From Flavobacteriaceae bacterium MAR_2010_188 (GTDB lineage Bacteria; Bacteroidota; Bacteroidia; Flavobacteriales; Flavobacteriaceae): 64,000 nt of DNA. The notes under the pieces are model-generated. The model was not told where the DNA came from, did not search any database, and was given only the letters and a program-made list of their open reading frames with translations. This document shows positions 8,986 to 17,162 of this stretch, piece by piece. Location: the NCBI GenBank assembly GCA_900104375.1, contig LT629302.1, forward strand, positions 1,642,001 through 1,706,000, in the 5' to 3' direction. Each line of letters begins with the position of its first letter. The first letter of the stretch is position 1. Both the position numbers and the translations under genes were made by a program.

Positions 8986-11493
8986 ATGAAGTCATTTTTA
9001 CTATTTTTCCTAGGTTTTACCTTTCTCGCACATTGTCAATACAATACGGGTCTAGATTATTATCTCCCACAGGATTTAACTTACAATAAGGAGATACCAA
9101 CCCCAAAATCGGTCATTGGCCACGAAGTTGGCGAATGGCACGTTACCCACGATAAGCTCGTACAATATATGTATGCGCTCGCAGAAGCATCGGAGAGGAT
9201 TACCATAGAAGACAGAGGGACAACCTATGAAGGCCGCCCATTGTTGCTGCTTACCATTACCTCTCCACAGAACCAACAGAATATTGAAGACATAAAAAGT
9301 AAGCATATGGCATCTACCACCGATGCTAATTCTAATAATAAGGATCTTCCGATTGTTGTTTATCAGGGCTACTCAATTCACGGTAATGAGCCAAGTGGGG
9401 CAAACGCCGGATTGTTAGCAGCGTATTATTTAGCTGCGGCACAAGGTTCAGAAATAGATAATCTTCTTAAAAACGTCGTGATATTATTCGACCCTAGTTT
9501 TAATCCAGATGGTCTGCAAAGGTTTGCTTATTGGGCAAACACTAATAAAAATGAAAATATGACTTCTGATCCTCAGGACAGGGAATATGACGAAGTTTGG
9601 CCAGGTGGACGAACCAATCATTATTGGTTTGATCTTAATAGAGATTGGCTTCCAGCTCAGTTGCCAGAATCTAGGGTTAGAATTAAGACTTTTCATGAAT
9701 GGATGCCGAATATATTGACAGATCATCATGAAATGGGAACAAATTCAACTTTCTTTTTTCAACCTGGTATTCCAGAGAGAATCCATCCGTTAACCCCGGC
9801 AATGAACCAAAAACTAACTCAGGAAATCGGTAAATTTCACGCTAAGGCATTTGACAAGATTGGCTCGTTGTATTATACTGAAGAAGATTACGATGATTTC
9901 TACTACGGAAAAGGTTCAACCTTTCCAGATATTAATGGTGGAATCGGTATCTTATTTGAACAAGCCAGTTCTCGCGGCCATATGCAGGACACCGACCGTG
10001 GAGTACTAACATTTCCGTTTACGATAAGGAACCAATTTACCGCAGCGCTTTCAACATTGGAAGCCGCCGTTAATCTCCGCGAGGAAATTTTGGATTACCA
10101 ACACAACTTCTACGTCAATGCTTCAGGTGAAGGCAAAAAATTAGATGGCAAGTCCATTGTTTTTGGTGACGAAAAGGATGCTGCCAAAACCTACCACTTA
10201 GCTGAAATACTCAACAGACAGAAAATCAAATTTTATAATGTAAAGGAAAACTTCAGCCTTAACGGAAAAAATTACAAAAAAGGCTATTCCTATATCGTAC
10301 CGAATAATCAACGTAATACGAGATTGATAAATGCAATGTTCGAAAAAAGGACGACTTTCCAAGACAGTCTTTTTTATGATATTTCGGCCTGGACATTCCC
10401 ACTTGCTTTTGCTTTAGATTATGCTGAAGGCGTGCCAATGTCTCGAGCTGGTGATGAAGTTACAGACTTAAAAATGATGGATGGCGCAGTTAGCTCTAAG
10501 AGTAACTATGGCTACTTAATGCAATGGCATGAATATTATGCGCCAAAAGCGGCCTATCAAATCTTAGAAAAAGGTATCAATGCGACCGTGAGCATGAAAC
10601 AATTTGAAGCTAATGGAACGATGTACGATTACGGGACTATTTTTATTCCGGTTCAAAATCAAAAAGAATCAGCAGATGAACTCTATACGACGCTTCAGAA
10701 AATCGCAGAAGAAAATCATTTAAAAATAGATCCAGTTTCTACGGGTCTTACCCAAGGAATCGATTTAGGAAGTCGGCAATTTGCAGCATTAAAACTGCCT
10801 AAAATCGCTTTAGTGGTTGGCGAAGGAGTTTCTAGTTACGATGCTGGAGAAATGTGGCATTTGTTCGACCAAAAAATGGACATACCAATTACCAAGCTAG
10901 ATACTAAAGATTTAGGGAGAGCAGATTTAAGCAAATACAATGTTATCATTATTCCTAATGCTTATAGGCTAGAAAGTGATTTGGCTAAAAACCTTAAAAC
11001 TTACACCGAAAATGGCGGAACATTAATAGGATTTAAAAATGCTGTAAGATGGTTGGCGAGTAATGAATTCATGAAAATTGATTTTAAGAAAAGCGACCGT
11101 ATAGCCAAGGATATTACTTTTGAACAACGAGACGATTATGAAGGCGCGCAGGTTATTGGCGGAGCTATTTTTGAAGCTAAACAAGACCGCTCTCATCCGA
11201 TAAACTTTGGTTATAAGAACAGCACCATTCCACTGTTTAGGGACACCACAATCTTTATGGAAGCAGATAAACAAAGTTACAATAACCCTTTACAGTACAC
11301 TGCCACACCATTAATGAGCGGCTATATTTCTAAGGAAATGTTAGATAGTATTCCTTTAACCGTTCCTTTTAAGGTGAAACGTCTTGGCAGCGGAAATGTG
11401 ATGGCCTTTACTGACAATACAAACTTTAGAGCCTTTTGGTATGGTACTAATAAATTATTGATGAATGCAATTTTCTTTAGGGAAGAAATGTAA
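8986..11493 (+). CDS. M14-family zinc carboxypeptidase, secreted
   Basis: 835 residues. An N-terminal signal peptide (~1-17, MKSFLLFFLGFTFLAHCQ) predicts export. The M14 catalytic domain follows (~45-370): the first zinc motif YSIHGNEPSGAN gives His132 and Glu135, ending near TDHHEMGTNST with the third ligand, and the catalytic Glu is likely in GILFEQASSRG. The C-terminal half (~400-835) resembles the GATase-like beta-sandwich extension of large Bacteroidota M14 proteins. It probably trims peptides in the periplasm or outside the cell. Monocistronic between two terminators. Confidence 0.92.
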   Translation: MKSFLLFFLGFTFLAHCQYNTGLDYYLPQDLTYNKEIPTPKSVIGHEVGEWHVTHDKLVQYMYALAEASERITIEDRGTTYEGRPLLLLTITSPQNQQNIEDIKSKHMASTTDANSNNKDLPIVVYQGYSIHGNEPSGANAGLLAAYYLAAAQGSEIDNLLKNVVILFDPSFNPDGLQRFAYWANTNKNENMTSDPQDREYDEVWPGGRTNHYWFDLNRDWLPAQLPESRVRIKTFHEWMPNILTDHHEMGTNSTFFFQPGIPERIHPLTPAMNQKLTQEIGKFHAKAFDKIGSLYYTEEDYDDFYYGKGSTFPDINGGIGILFEQASSRGHMQDTDRGVLTFPFTIRNQFTAALSTLEAAVNLREEILDYQHNFYVNASGEGKKLDGKSIVFGDEKDAAKTYHLAEILNRQKIKFYNVKENFSLNGKNYKKGYSYIVPNNQRNTRLINAMFEKRTTFQDSLFYDISAWTFPLAFALDYAEGVPMSRAGDEVTDLKMMDGAVSSKSNYGYLMQWHEYYAPKAAYQILEKGINATVSMKQFEANGTMYDYGTIFIPVQNQKESADELYTTLQKIAEENHLKIDPVSTGLTQGIDLGSRQFAALKLPKIALVVGEGVSSYDAGEMWHLFDQKMDIPITKLDTKDLGRADLSKYNVIIIPNAYRLESDLAKNLKTYTENGGTLIGFKNAVRWLASNEFMKIDFKKSDRIAKDITFEQRDDYEGAQVIGGAIFEAKQDRSHPINFGYKNSTIPLFRDTTIFMEADKQSYNNPLQYTATPLMSGYISKEMLDSIPLTVPFKVKRLGSGNVMAFTDNTNFRAFWYGTNKLLMNAIFFREEM

Positions 11494-11513
11494 TCAGCTA
11501 TTAAGAATTTAGG

Positions 11514-11553
11514 AAATGGCTCAATCTGTTTTTACGAAACAGTTGAGCCATTT
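11514..11553. terminator. Long terminator hairpin overlapping the end of a convergent gene
   Basis: An 18-base left arm pairs with a 17-base right arm (one bulged T), followed by TTTTTT on the + strand, so it terminates the M14 peptidase transcript. The right arm is also the last codons and stop of the convergent CsaA-like gene. Confidence 0.8.
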
Positions 11554-11867
11554 TTTACTTTTCCGTCAGCGGTTAGTAAAATGACATCCTTGTTGTTTAC
11601 TGCACCTAAAACCAAACACTGGCTCATAAAATTGGCAATCTGTTTTTCAGGAAAATTTACAACGGCCAAAACTTGCTTGTTTAGCAAATCTTCTTTTTTA
11701 TATAGAGTTGTTATTTGGGCGGAAGACTGTTTTTTTCCAAGTTTACCAAAATCGATAACGAGCTTATAGGAAGGATTTCTAGCTTCGGGAAAATCGTTGA
11801 CTTCCACAATTGTTCCTACCCGAATATCGAGTTTCGAAAATTCTTCATATTGAATTGTATTTTTCAT
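11532..11867 (-). CDS. CsaA/YgjH-type tRNA-binding-domain protein
   Basis: 111-residue single OB-fold protein of the tRNA-binding (EMAP/CsaA) family: FSKLDIRVGTIVEVNDFPEA at the N-terminus and QVLAVVNFPEKQIANFMSQC in the core. CsaA in Bacillus has chaperone and export-linked activity. The family binds tRNA-like ligands and dimerises. The C-terminus (VKNGSTVS) is encoded inside a terminator hairpin shared with the convergent gene. Function here is inferred from family only. Confidence 0.88.
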   Translation of the reverse strand: MKNTIQYEEFSKLDIRVGTIVEVNDFPEARNPSYKLVIDFGKLGKKQSSAQITTLYKKEDLLNKQVLAVVNFPEKQIANFMSQCLVLGAVNNKDVILLTADGKVKNGSTVS

Positions 11868-11956
11868 CTAAAAAATGTGATAAGATTCATTAAGGATTCA
11901 AATTTCAGCTACAATGATATCCAAGATATTAACTAATTTTACAGTAAAAATAAGAA

Positions 11957-12517
11957 ATGGCTAGGACAACATCAACCATGTTACCACTTGGGACAAAGGC
12001 GCCCGACTTTACACTACTAGACACCCTAAGTGGCGATGCAGTGAGTTTATATGAATCTAAGGGAATTAAAGGCACTTTAATCATGTTTATCTGCAACCAT
12101 TGTGCGTTTGTAAAGCATGTTAATTCTGAAATTTCTAAACTTGGTAAGCACTATATCAGCAAGGGAGTAAATCTAATCGCTATCTCGAGCAATGACGCTA
12201 AAAAATATCCAGAGGACGGACCAGATAAGATGAAGGAAAATGCTTTGGAACAAGATTTTATCTTCCCCTATTTATATGACGCCTCACAGAATGTAGCCAA
12301 AAAATTTGACGCCGCCTGTACCCCGGATTTTTTTCTTTTTAATGATGACTTAGAATTGGTTTATAGAGGTCAATTAGACGATTCTCGGCCAGGCAACAAT
12401 ATATCTGTAACGGGCAAGGATTTGAGAAATGCTCTGGATGCCTTATTAAAAAATTCACCGATTTCTGAAAATCAAAAACCGAGTATTGGCTGTAATATTA
12501 AATGGAAGACTGAATGA
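11957..12517 (+). CDS. Thioredoxin-fold (peroxiredoxin/TlpA-like) protein
   Basis: 186 residues. An AhpC/TSA-type fold is indicated by PLGTKAPDFTLLDTLSGD, FICNHCAFVKHV (a CNHC dithiol motif at the usual position), NLIAISSNDAKKYPEDGPDK and ACTPDFFLFND with the cis-Pro. No signal peptide, so cytosolic. It is probably a thiol-disulfide oxidoreductase or an unusual peroxiredoxin. The family is often simply called thioredoxin family protein. A terminator hairpin follows at 12527. Confidence 0.87.
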   Translation: MARTTSTMLPLGTKAPDFTLLDTLSGDAVSLYESKGIKGTLIMFICNHCAFVKHVNSEISKLGKHYISKGVNLIAISSNDAKKYPEDGPDKMKENALEQDFIFPYLYDASQNVAKKFDAACTPDFFLFNDDLELVYRGQLDDSRPGNNISVTGKDLRNALDALLKNSPISENQKPSIGCNIKWKTE

Positions 12518-12526
12518 GCAGGCCAC

Positions 12527-12549
12527 CATTGTGGTATCACAATGTTTTT
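12527..12549 (+). terminator. Hairpin terminator after thioredoxin-like gene
   Basis: CATTGTG / CACAATG stem with a GTAT loop followed by TTTTTA, ten bases after the upstream stop codon. Confidence 0.55.
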
Positions 12550-13179
12550 ACCAGGCATAGCTTAGATTTACCGCCCTCTTCTGTGCTTCTTTCAATTGCA
12601 TACCAAAGGAAATCGGTGCATTGTTTACGGCAAACCGGGCAGTCATCTTGCCAAATTAGCACTCCTATCTATTACACGATTGAGGCAACAAAATAGTGAT
12701 TCGATGAACACATTCGGTAAACGTTATATTTTACATAGGTTTTTATTCAAAAGATACAAGGGGAAAAAAATCAGATAATCCAAATTAAAAGATTAATACA
12801 CTACGACCGCTGTTTTGTTTAATCTAAGAGCACTGTGACCCTTCCGGATAAAGTTTTATAAATGCATTACAATTGGTCGTTTGTATTATTCGTTAAATGG
12901 TATTTGTTGACGAATACATTAGGCCTTTCCTGTATTAGGTCGAAAATCATTGAATTGAGCTAATTATATCTACAATAAAACACCTCTTATTATAAGAATA
13001 CCATTACATTTCAGTCTGATAATTACGAAATTAGAAGATTATTTAAGAAAATAATTGAACTTTTATAAAACTTCACTCTACATTTTTTCGTAAGTATTCT
13101 AGTCAACCCTAATTCTACCTATTTTAATCATTGCCGCTTATTTGTGCTAAACAAATATTAATCAATATCCATTCTTATT
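12550..13179. other. Long intergenic stretch without a convincing gene
   Basis: About 630 bases. Short open frames exist on both strands (up to ~60 codons on + near 12514-12778, and a 41-codon Cys-containing frame on - at 12537-12662), but none has a recognised product or a start I trust. No RNA gene, repeat or clear terminator is visible from 12780 to 13179. It may contain regulatory DNA for the ferritin-like pair downstream or be a decayed gene. Confidence 0.5.
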
Positions 13180-13953
13180 ATGAAAAAAAATTTCGAAAAA
13201 GATCCGACAACAATTCAAGGGGCAGCAAAAAAGCCTTTTGACAGAAGAAAGTTTCTGCAAATTGGGGGATTAGCGGTCGCAGGTACAGGTTTAATGCTGG
13301 TATCTTGTGAAAATGAAGATTTAAGTGAAACTAGCGAAGATTTACTTAGAAGAAAAGACAATGGCAGACAAGTCTACAATCTCGGTAAAGGAGATTTAGG
13401 GATTTTACGTTATGCTTATGTTTTAGAGCAGTTAGAAGCGGCGTTTTATCAGAATGTTGTAGACGGCGGTTACTGGATGAACAGTGCCAATGCCGAAGAA
13501 AAATTGGTTTTTGAAGATATCTACCAACACGAGAAGATACACCGTGATTGGTTCGAGCAAGTCTTGATGCCATTCAATAGTGGGAATTCAGAAAATGTCT
13601 TGCCAGATATCAAGTTCGACTTCAGTTCTATTAATTTTAATGATAGGGATTCGGTAATGCAAACAGCAATCTTACTTGAAGATACTGGAGTTTCTGCTTA
13701 CAACGGAGCTGGTCCATTGCTTATGAACACCACCTATTTATTGCTAGCTGGTAAAATTGTTTCAGTTGAAGCAAGGCACGCATCTACGTTAAGATCTTTA
13801 TACGGTGATAATAAGTATTTTGCTGGAGATGACGTTGTGGACGCAAATGGATTGGATGTAATTGCGAGTCCTAACCAAGTTTTAGCTGCGGCATCAGGAT
13901 TTATTGTAACAAAAATCAATGCGCAGCAATTACCATCTTCACCTAATTATTAA
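13180..13953 (+). CDS. Ferritin-like protein with Tat-type lipoprotein signal
   Basis: 257 residues. A twin-arginine motif DRRKFLQIGG (Arg22-Arg23), a hydrophobic stretch and then LVSC (Cys43) suggest a Tat-exported lipoprotein. The rest is a Ferritin_2-type four-helix bundle with candidate metal ligands in each helix: YVLEQLEAAFY, IYQHEKIHRDWF, ILLEDTGVSAYNG and SVEARHAS. It may bind iron or another metal outside the cytoplasm, with unknown physiological role. It is paired with a second ferritin-like gene 17 bases downstream. Confidence 0.85.
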   Translation: MKKNFEKDPTTIQGAAKKPFDRRKFLQIGGLAVAGTGLMLVSCENEDLSETSEDLLRRKDNGRQVYNLGKGDLGILRYAYVLEQLEAAFYQNVVDGGYWMNSANAEEKLVFEDIYQHEKIHRDWFEQVLMPFNSGNSENVLPDIKFDFSSINFNDRDSVMQTAILLEDTGVSAYNGAGPLLMNTTYLLLAGKIVSVEARHASTLRSLYGDNKYFAGDDVVDANGLDVIASPNQVLAAASGFIVTKINAQQLPSSPNY

Positions 13954-13970
13954 TCTATAAAAAAAACATT

Positions 13971-14798
13971 ATGAATATTATAAAATTTTTAGATCAGTTC
14001 TCGAACATCGACCTGAACGATAGCTCAGCCTCAAGAAGAGAAATGTTTAGCCAATTGGGCTCTTATGGGAAGAAAGCGGCTCTCGCTGCAGTACCATTTA
14101 GTTTGGCAGCAAATAAAACAAGTGCGGCAAATATGATGTATTTTGGTCATGTTGGCCCATTAAACTTAGCTTTGACTTTAGAATATCTAGAAGCAGATTT
14201 CTATAATATGGCACTTGCATCTGGTGTGCTTCCTTCAGGAAGACCTCAAGATGTTTATGAGCAAATAGCAAAACATGAAAATGCTCATGTTACATTGTTG
14301 GAATCGGTTTTAGGGACTCAAGCTGTCGATAGACCAACCTTCGATTTTACTTTAGGGGGTGCCTTTGATCCATTTAACCAAAGTAATCCTGAGGCTTACG
14401 ATCAATTGTTAACATTAGCACAAGCTTTTGAAGATACTGGTGTAAGGGCTTATAAAGGTCAAGCAGGAAATCTACAGGGAACGATTTATCTGGCTACGGC
14501 ATTGCGGATCCATTCAGTCGAGGCAAGACATGCCGCCGAAGTTAGAAGACTTAGATCGGCATATTACGACATGGAATTAAACGATGATGGACTTGGTTGG
14601 ATCACATTAAATAACCAAATTAACGTGAGCCCAATGGTTCCTGCAGCAGTTTATGCCGGTGAACAACTTACCGTGCAAGCTGGAGTGGACTTAACGTCAC
14701 TCGGCGATGGTTATTCAGCCGAATCTGCTTCCCAATCATACGATGAGCCGATTACCGGTGAAGAAGCGGTTGCGATTGCAACGCCGTTTTTTGCGTAA
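13971..14798 (+). CDS. Second ferritin-like protein with twin-arginine N-terminus
   Basis: 275 residues, paralogous to the preceding protein. SRREMFSQLG holds Arg22-Arg23, followed by a weakly hydrophobic AALAAVPFSLAA segment without lipobox, so it is probably a soluble Tat substrate. Ferritin_2-type helices show LALTLEYLEADFYN, QIAKHENAHVTLLES, AFEDTGVRAYKG and HSVEARHAAEVR, the same ligand pattern as its partner. The gene pair suggests a heteromeric complex (inference). A strong terminator follows. Confidence 0.85.
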   Translation: MNIIKFLDQFSNIDLNDSSASRREMFSQLGSYGKKAALAAVPFSLAANKTSAANMMYFGHVGPLNLALTLEYLEADFYNMALASGVLPSGRPQDVYEQIAKHENAHVTLLESVLGTQAVDRPTFDFTLGGAFDPFNQSNPEAYDQLLTLAQAFEDTGVRAYKGQAGNLQGTIYLATALRIHSVEARHAAEVRRLRSAYYDMELNDDGLGWITLNNQINVSPMVPAAVYAGEQLTVQAGVDLTSLGDGYSAESASQSYDEPITGEEAVAIATPFFA

Positions 14799-14884
14799 TT
14801 TAATTTGAAGTCTTAATCTTCAGGACTAAGAATCATTAATTAATTCTAGAATTTGGAGTAAGACGATATATAAATTATAATTAT

Positions 14885-14917
14885 AAGGAGAGATTGTTTT
14901 TTAAACAATCTCTCCTT
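14885..14917 (+). terminator. Terminator after the ferritin-like pair
   Basis: Perfect 15-bp inverted repeat around a TTT centre (AAGGAGAGATTGTTT / AAACAATCTCTCCTT), followed by TATTTTTG. Confidence 0.85.
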
Positions 14918-14925
14918 TATTTTTG
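14894..14925 (+). promoter_or_regulatory. Possible promoter for the ECF sigma gene
   Basis: TTG (14894-14896) and TATTTTTG (14918-14925) are separated by 21 bases and fit the Bacteroidota promoter pattern. They overlap the preceding terminator, so part of the match may be its T tract. Confidence 0.3.
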
Positions 14926-14994
14926 TGTTTATATCATGCTCTTTGTAACATATACTATATTACTGTTACTAATAGGCAACTAACCAATGAACTT

Positions 14995-15489
14995 TTGAAC
15001 AAGGAACTCGAACATAATTTTGTTGAATTACTTGAGAAGCACCAGAACATCGTGCACAAGGTGTGTCGACTTTACACCAACAACCGAGATGCACACAATG
15101 ATCTCTTTCAAGAAATAACCATTCAATTATGGAAGGCATATCCCAAATTTAGAGGAGATGCCAAATTTAGTACATGGATGTATCGTGTTGGCCTTAATAC
15201 CGCAATCACCTTATACAGAAAGTCAAAAAGGACAATTGATACGCAACAGTTTGAATCTGTTCAATTTAGAATAAAGAGTGTTGAATATGATGATACCGAA
15301 GAGCAACAATTAAAAATACTTTATAAAGCTGTTCATGAACTTAATGATATAGAGAAAGCGTTAGTTTTTCTCTATCTAGAAGACAAAGATTATAGAGAAA
15401 TAAGTGAGACCCTCGGTATCAGTGAAGTAAACGCCAGGGTTAAGATGAATAGGATAAAGAATAAATTAAAAACAATATTAAATCCGTAG
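14995..15489 (+). CDS. ECF-type RNA polymerase sigma factor
   Basis: About 164 residues from a TTG start. Sigma-70 region 2 is clear (IVHKVCRLYTNNRDAHNDLF, QLWKAYPKFRG, KFSTWMYRVGLNTAITLYRK) and region 4 follows (LNDIEKALVFLYLEDKDYREI, LGISEVNARVKMNRIKNKL). The frame stays open up to 14923, but that start would lie inside the promoter-like TATTTTTG. The TTG at 14995 gives the usual N-terminus. The partner gene begins three bases after the stop, so it is probably the regulator or anti-sigma of this factor. The target genes are unknown. Confidence 0.88.
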   Translation: MNKELEHNFVELLEKHQNIVHKVCRLYTNNRDAHNDLFQEITIQLWKAYPKFRGDAKFSTWMYRVGLNTAITLYRKSKRTIDTQQFESVQFRIKSVEYDDTEEQQLKILYKAVHELNDIEKALVFLYLEDKDYREISETLGISEVNARVKMNRIKNKLKTILNP

Positions 15490-15492
15490 TAT

Positions 15493-16134
15493 ATGGATGA
15501 ATTAGATATTTTAAAGCGGGATTGGCAACAAAAGGAACAAAATTATCCTAAAGTGTCGTCTAGTGAAATCTACAAGATGTTGCTGAAGAAATCTTCATCA
15601 ATCGTTAAATGGATTTTCATAATAAGTATCCTTGAGTTTGTTTTGTGGACCATAGTTTCCTTTCTATTGAAGGATTCTAAATACAACCAGAAATTTGAGG
15701 AATACGGAGCAGATAATATTATGATTCCATTAATGGTACTCGGTTATATTATCCTACTCTATTTTTTCTATAAGTTCTACACGAATTACAAGAAAATATC
15801 TGCGGTTGATAATTCTAGGAAATTAATGGAAAAGATACTTAACACAAGAAAAACGGTTAGGCACTACGTGGCGTTTAACCTCGTCTATATGGCAGTCAGC
15901 TTCTTCCTAGTATTGGGAATTCAATTTAATAAAGACGATAAGTTGATGGCAGTTCGTGATCAAGCTGCCGCTAATGGCGATTTATTATTATTCTATGCTA
16001 AGACCATAGGTATTTCTGTTATTTTTTTAGCCTTCGTAATCGGCTTAATCTTAGGGTTCTATTACCTTATTTATGGAATATTATTGAAGAGATTAAATGG
16101 GAATTACGACGAACTAAAACGAATGGACTTCTAG
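15493..16134 (+). CDS. Membrane protein paired with ECF sigma factor
   Basis: 213 residues: cytosolic N-terminus (~1-35), then four hydrophobic helices (about 38-58, 75-95, 125-145, 172-198). It has no recognised enzymatic motif. Relatives beside ECF sigma genes in flavobacteria have often carried an unsupported carotene-monooxygenase label. Because of coupling with the sigma factor (three-base gap), an anti-sigma or sensor role is the best inference. A heptamer repeat array starts seven bases after its stop. Confidence 0.75.
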   Translation: MDELDILKRDWQQKEQNYPKVSSSEIYKMLLKKSSSIVKWIFIISILEFVLWTIVSFLLKDSKYNQKFEEYGADNIMIPLMVLGYIILLYFFYKFYTNYKKISAVDNSRKLMEKILNTRKTVRHYVAFNLVYMAVSFFLVLGIQFNKDDKLMAVRDQAAANGDLLLFYAKTIGISVIFLAFVIGLILGFYYLIYGILLKRLNGNYDELKRMDF

Positions 16135-16140
16135 GTGATG

Positions 16141-16217
16141 AGATTGGAGATTGGAGATTGGAGAATAGAGAATTGAGATTTGAGATTTGAGATTTGAGAT
16201 TTGAGAATAGAGAATTA
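16141..16217. repeat. Tandem heptamer array, 11 units
   Basis: Eleven contiguous 7-bp units in perfect phase: AGATTGG x3, AGAATAG, AGAATTG, AGATTTG x4, AGAATAG, AGAATTA. It lies between convergent genes (16134 + and 16310 -). The block order AGAATAG-AGAATTR occurs twice, suggesting growth by duplication. Confidence 0.9.
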
Positions 16218-16309
16218 AATTTTATAAAAAGCTCCGCGGCTATAACTTCTAAAGTCTAGAATCCAACTTCTAATTTCTAGCAGCTAACCACCAACAACTA
16301 TCAACTAAT

Positions 16310-17119
16310 TTAGTACTCCGCACTATAGCGGCGTTTCTCGTTTAGAGCTTCTATTTCTTCAATTTCTTCTTTAGGAATTACTTTGAGGAAAGAAGGATGC
16401 TGTTCTATCGCATATTCGATTTTCTCTACGATACTATCAATCGATTCATTCTCGTAGTCGATTTTTAAAGGTGCTTTAATTTCCATAGATTGAAGAATAT
16501 TCTTCTTTTTCACCCTTAGACCTTTTTTGTCGAAAGACCTTCTAAATCCATCAATAACGATGGGCACTACAATCGGACGATAATGTTTAATAATATGAGC
16601 CGTCCCTTTTCTAATCGGTTTAAATGGTGTTGTTGTGCCTTGAGGAAACGTAATTACCCAACCATCATTTAATGCGGTACTGATCATAGAAATATCGCTC
16701 ATCTTAACTTGACGATTTACATCTTGACCAGAAGACCTCCATGTACGCTCAATACTAATGGAACCAGCATAGGCCATGATTTTTGGCAAAAGACCAGCAT
16801 TCATGGTTTCCTTTGCTGCAACGTAATACACATTTAGCTTTGGATGCCAGATATAACCCACATTTTTTATGGAATCAACCCTTCCACTTAAACTCGCATT
16901 GAATACATGGAACATGGCAACCACATCTGCGAAATACGTTTGATGATTACTAATGAACAAGACATTTGTTGGAGGTAAGTTTTTTATAACCTCAGAGCCT
17001 TCGATCTGTAATTCGTTGAAACCTCTAAAGCGACGGTGGGTCATTAATCCCATTATCCTGATAAGCCATTTTTTAATCAATAAAATATGACCAAAAGGAT
17101 TTTTTTTGAAGAGACCCAT
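16310..17119 (-). CDS. PlsC-like 1-acylglycerol-3-phosphate acyltransferase family protein
   Basis: 269 residues. Family features: FISNHQTYFADV (motif I), an RTWRSSGQDVN region and ITFPQGTTTPF (motif III). It would acylate lysophosphatidate or a related lipid at the inner membrane. Motif I here reads His-x5-Asp rather than the canonical His-x4-Asp, so substrate or activity may differ from classical PlsC. The N-terminal ~25 residues are amphipathic or hydrophobic. It stands 43 bases downstream of the Nudix gene on the same strand. Confidence 0.82.
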   Translation of the reverse strand: MGLFKKNPFGHILLIKKWLIRIMGLMTHRRFRGFNELQIEGSEVIKNLPPTNVLFISNHQTYFADVVAMFHVFNASLSGRVDSIKNVGYIWHPKLNVYYVAAKETMNAGLLPKIMAYAGSISIERTWRSSGQDVNRQVKMSDISMISTALNDGWVITFPQGTTTPFKPIRKGTAHIIKHYRPIVVPIVIDGFRRSFDKKGLRVKKKNILQSMEIKAPLKIDYENESIDSIVEKIEYAIEQHPSFLKVIPKEEIEEIEALNEKRRYSAEY

Positions 17120-17162
17120 AGAATATAGTTGATAGTGGACTTACAAAAATAACAACTTAAGC

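Noticed and set aside
12514-12778. Two overlapping + strand frames of 60 codons downstream of the thioredoxin-like gene
   Set aside because: No recognisable product, unusual composition for the window and a terminator hairpin inside the first frame.
14936-14983. 15-codon hydrophobic frame (MLFVTYTILLLLIGN) overlapping the ECF sigma leader
   Set aside because: It lies out of frame in the sigma leader just after a terminator. A hydrophobic run in AT-rich DNA is expected by chance, and nothing else supports translation.
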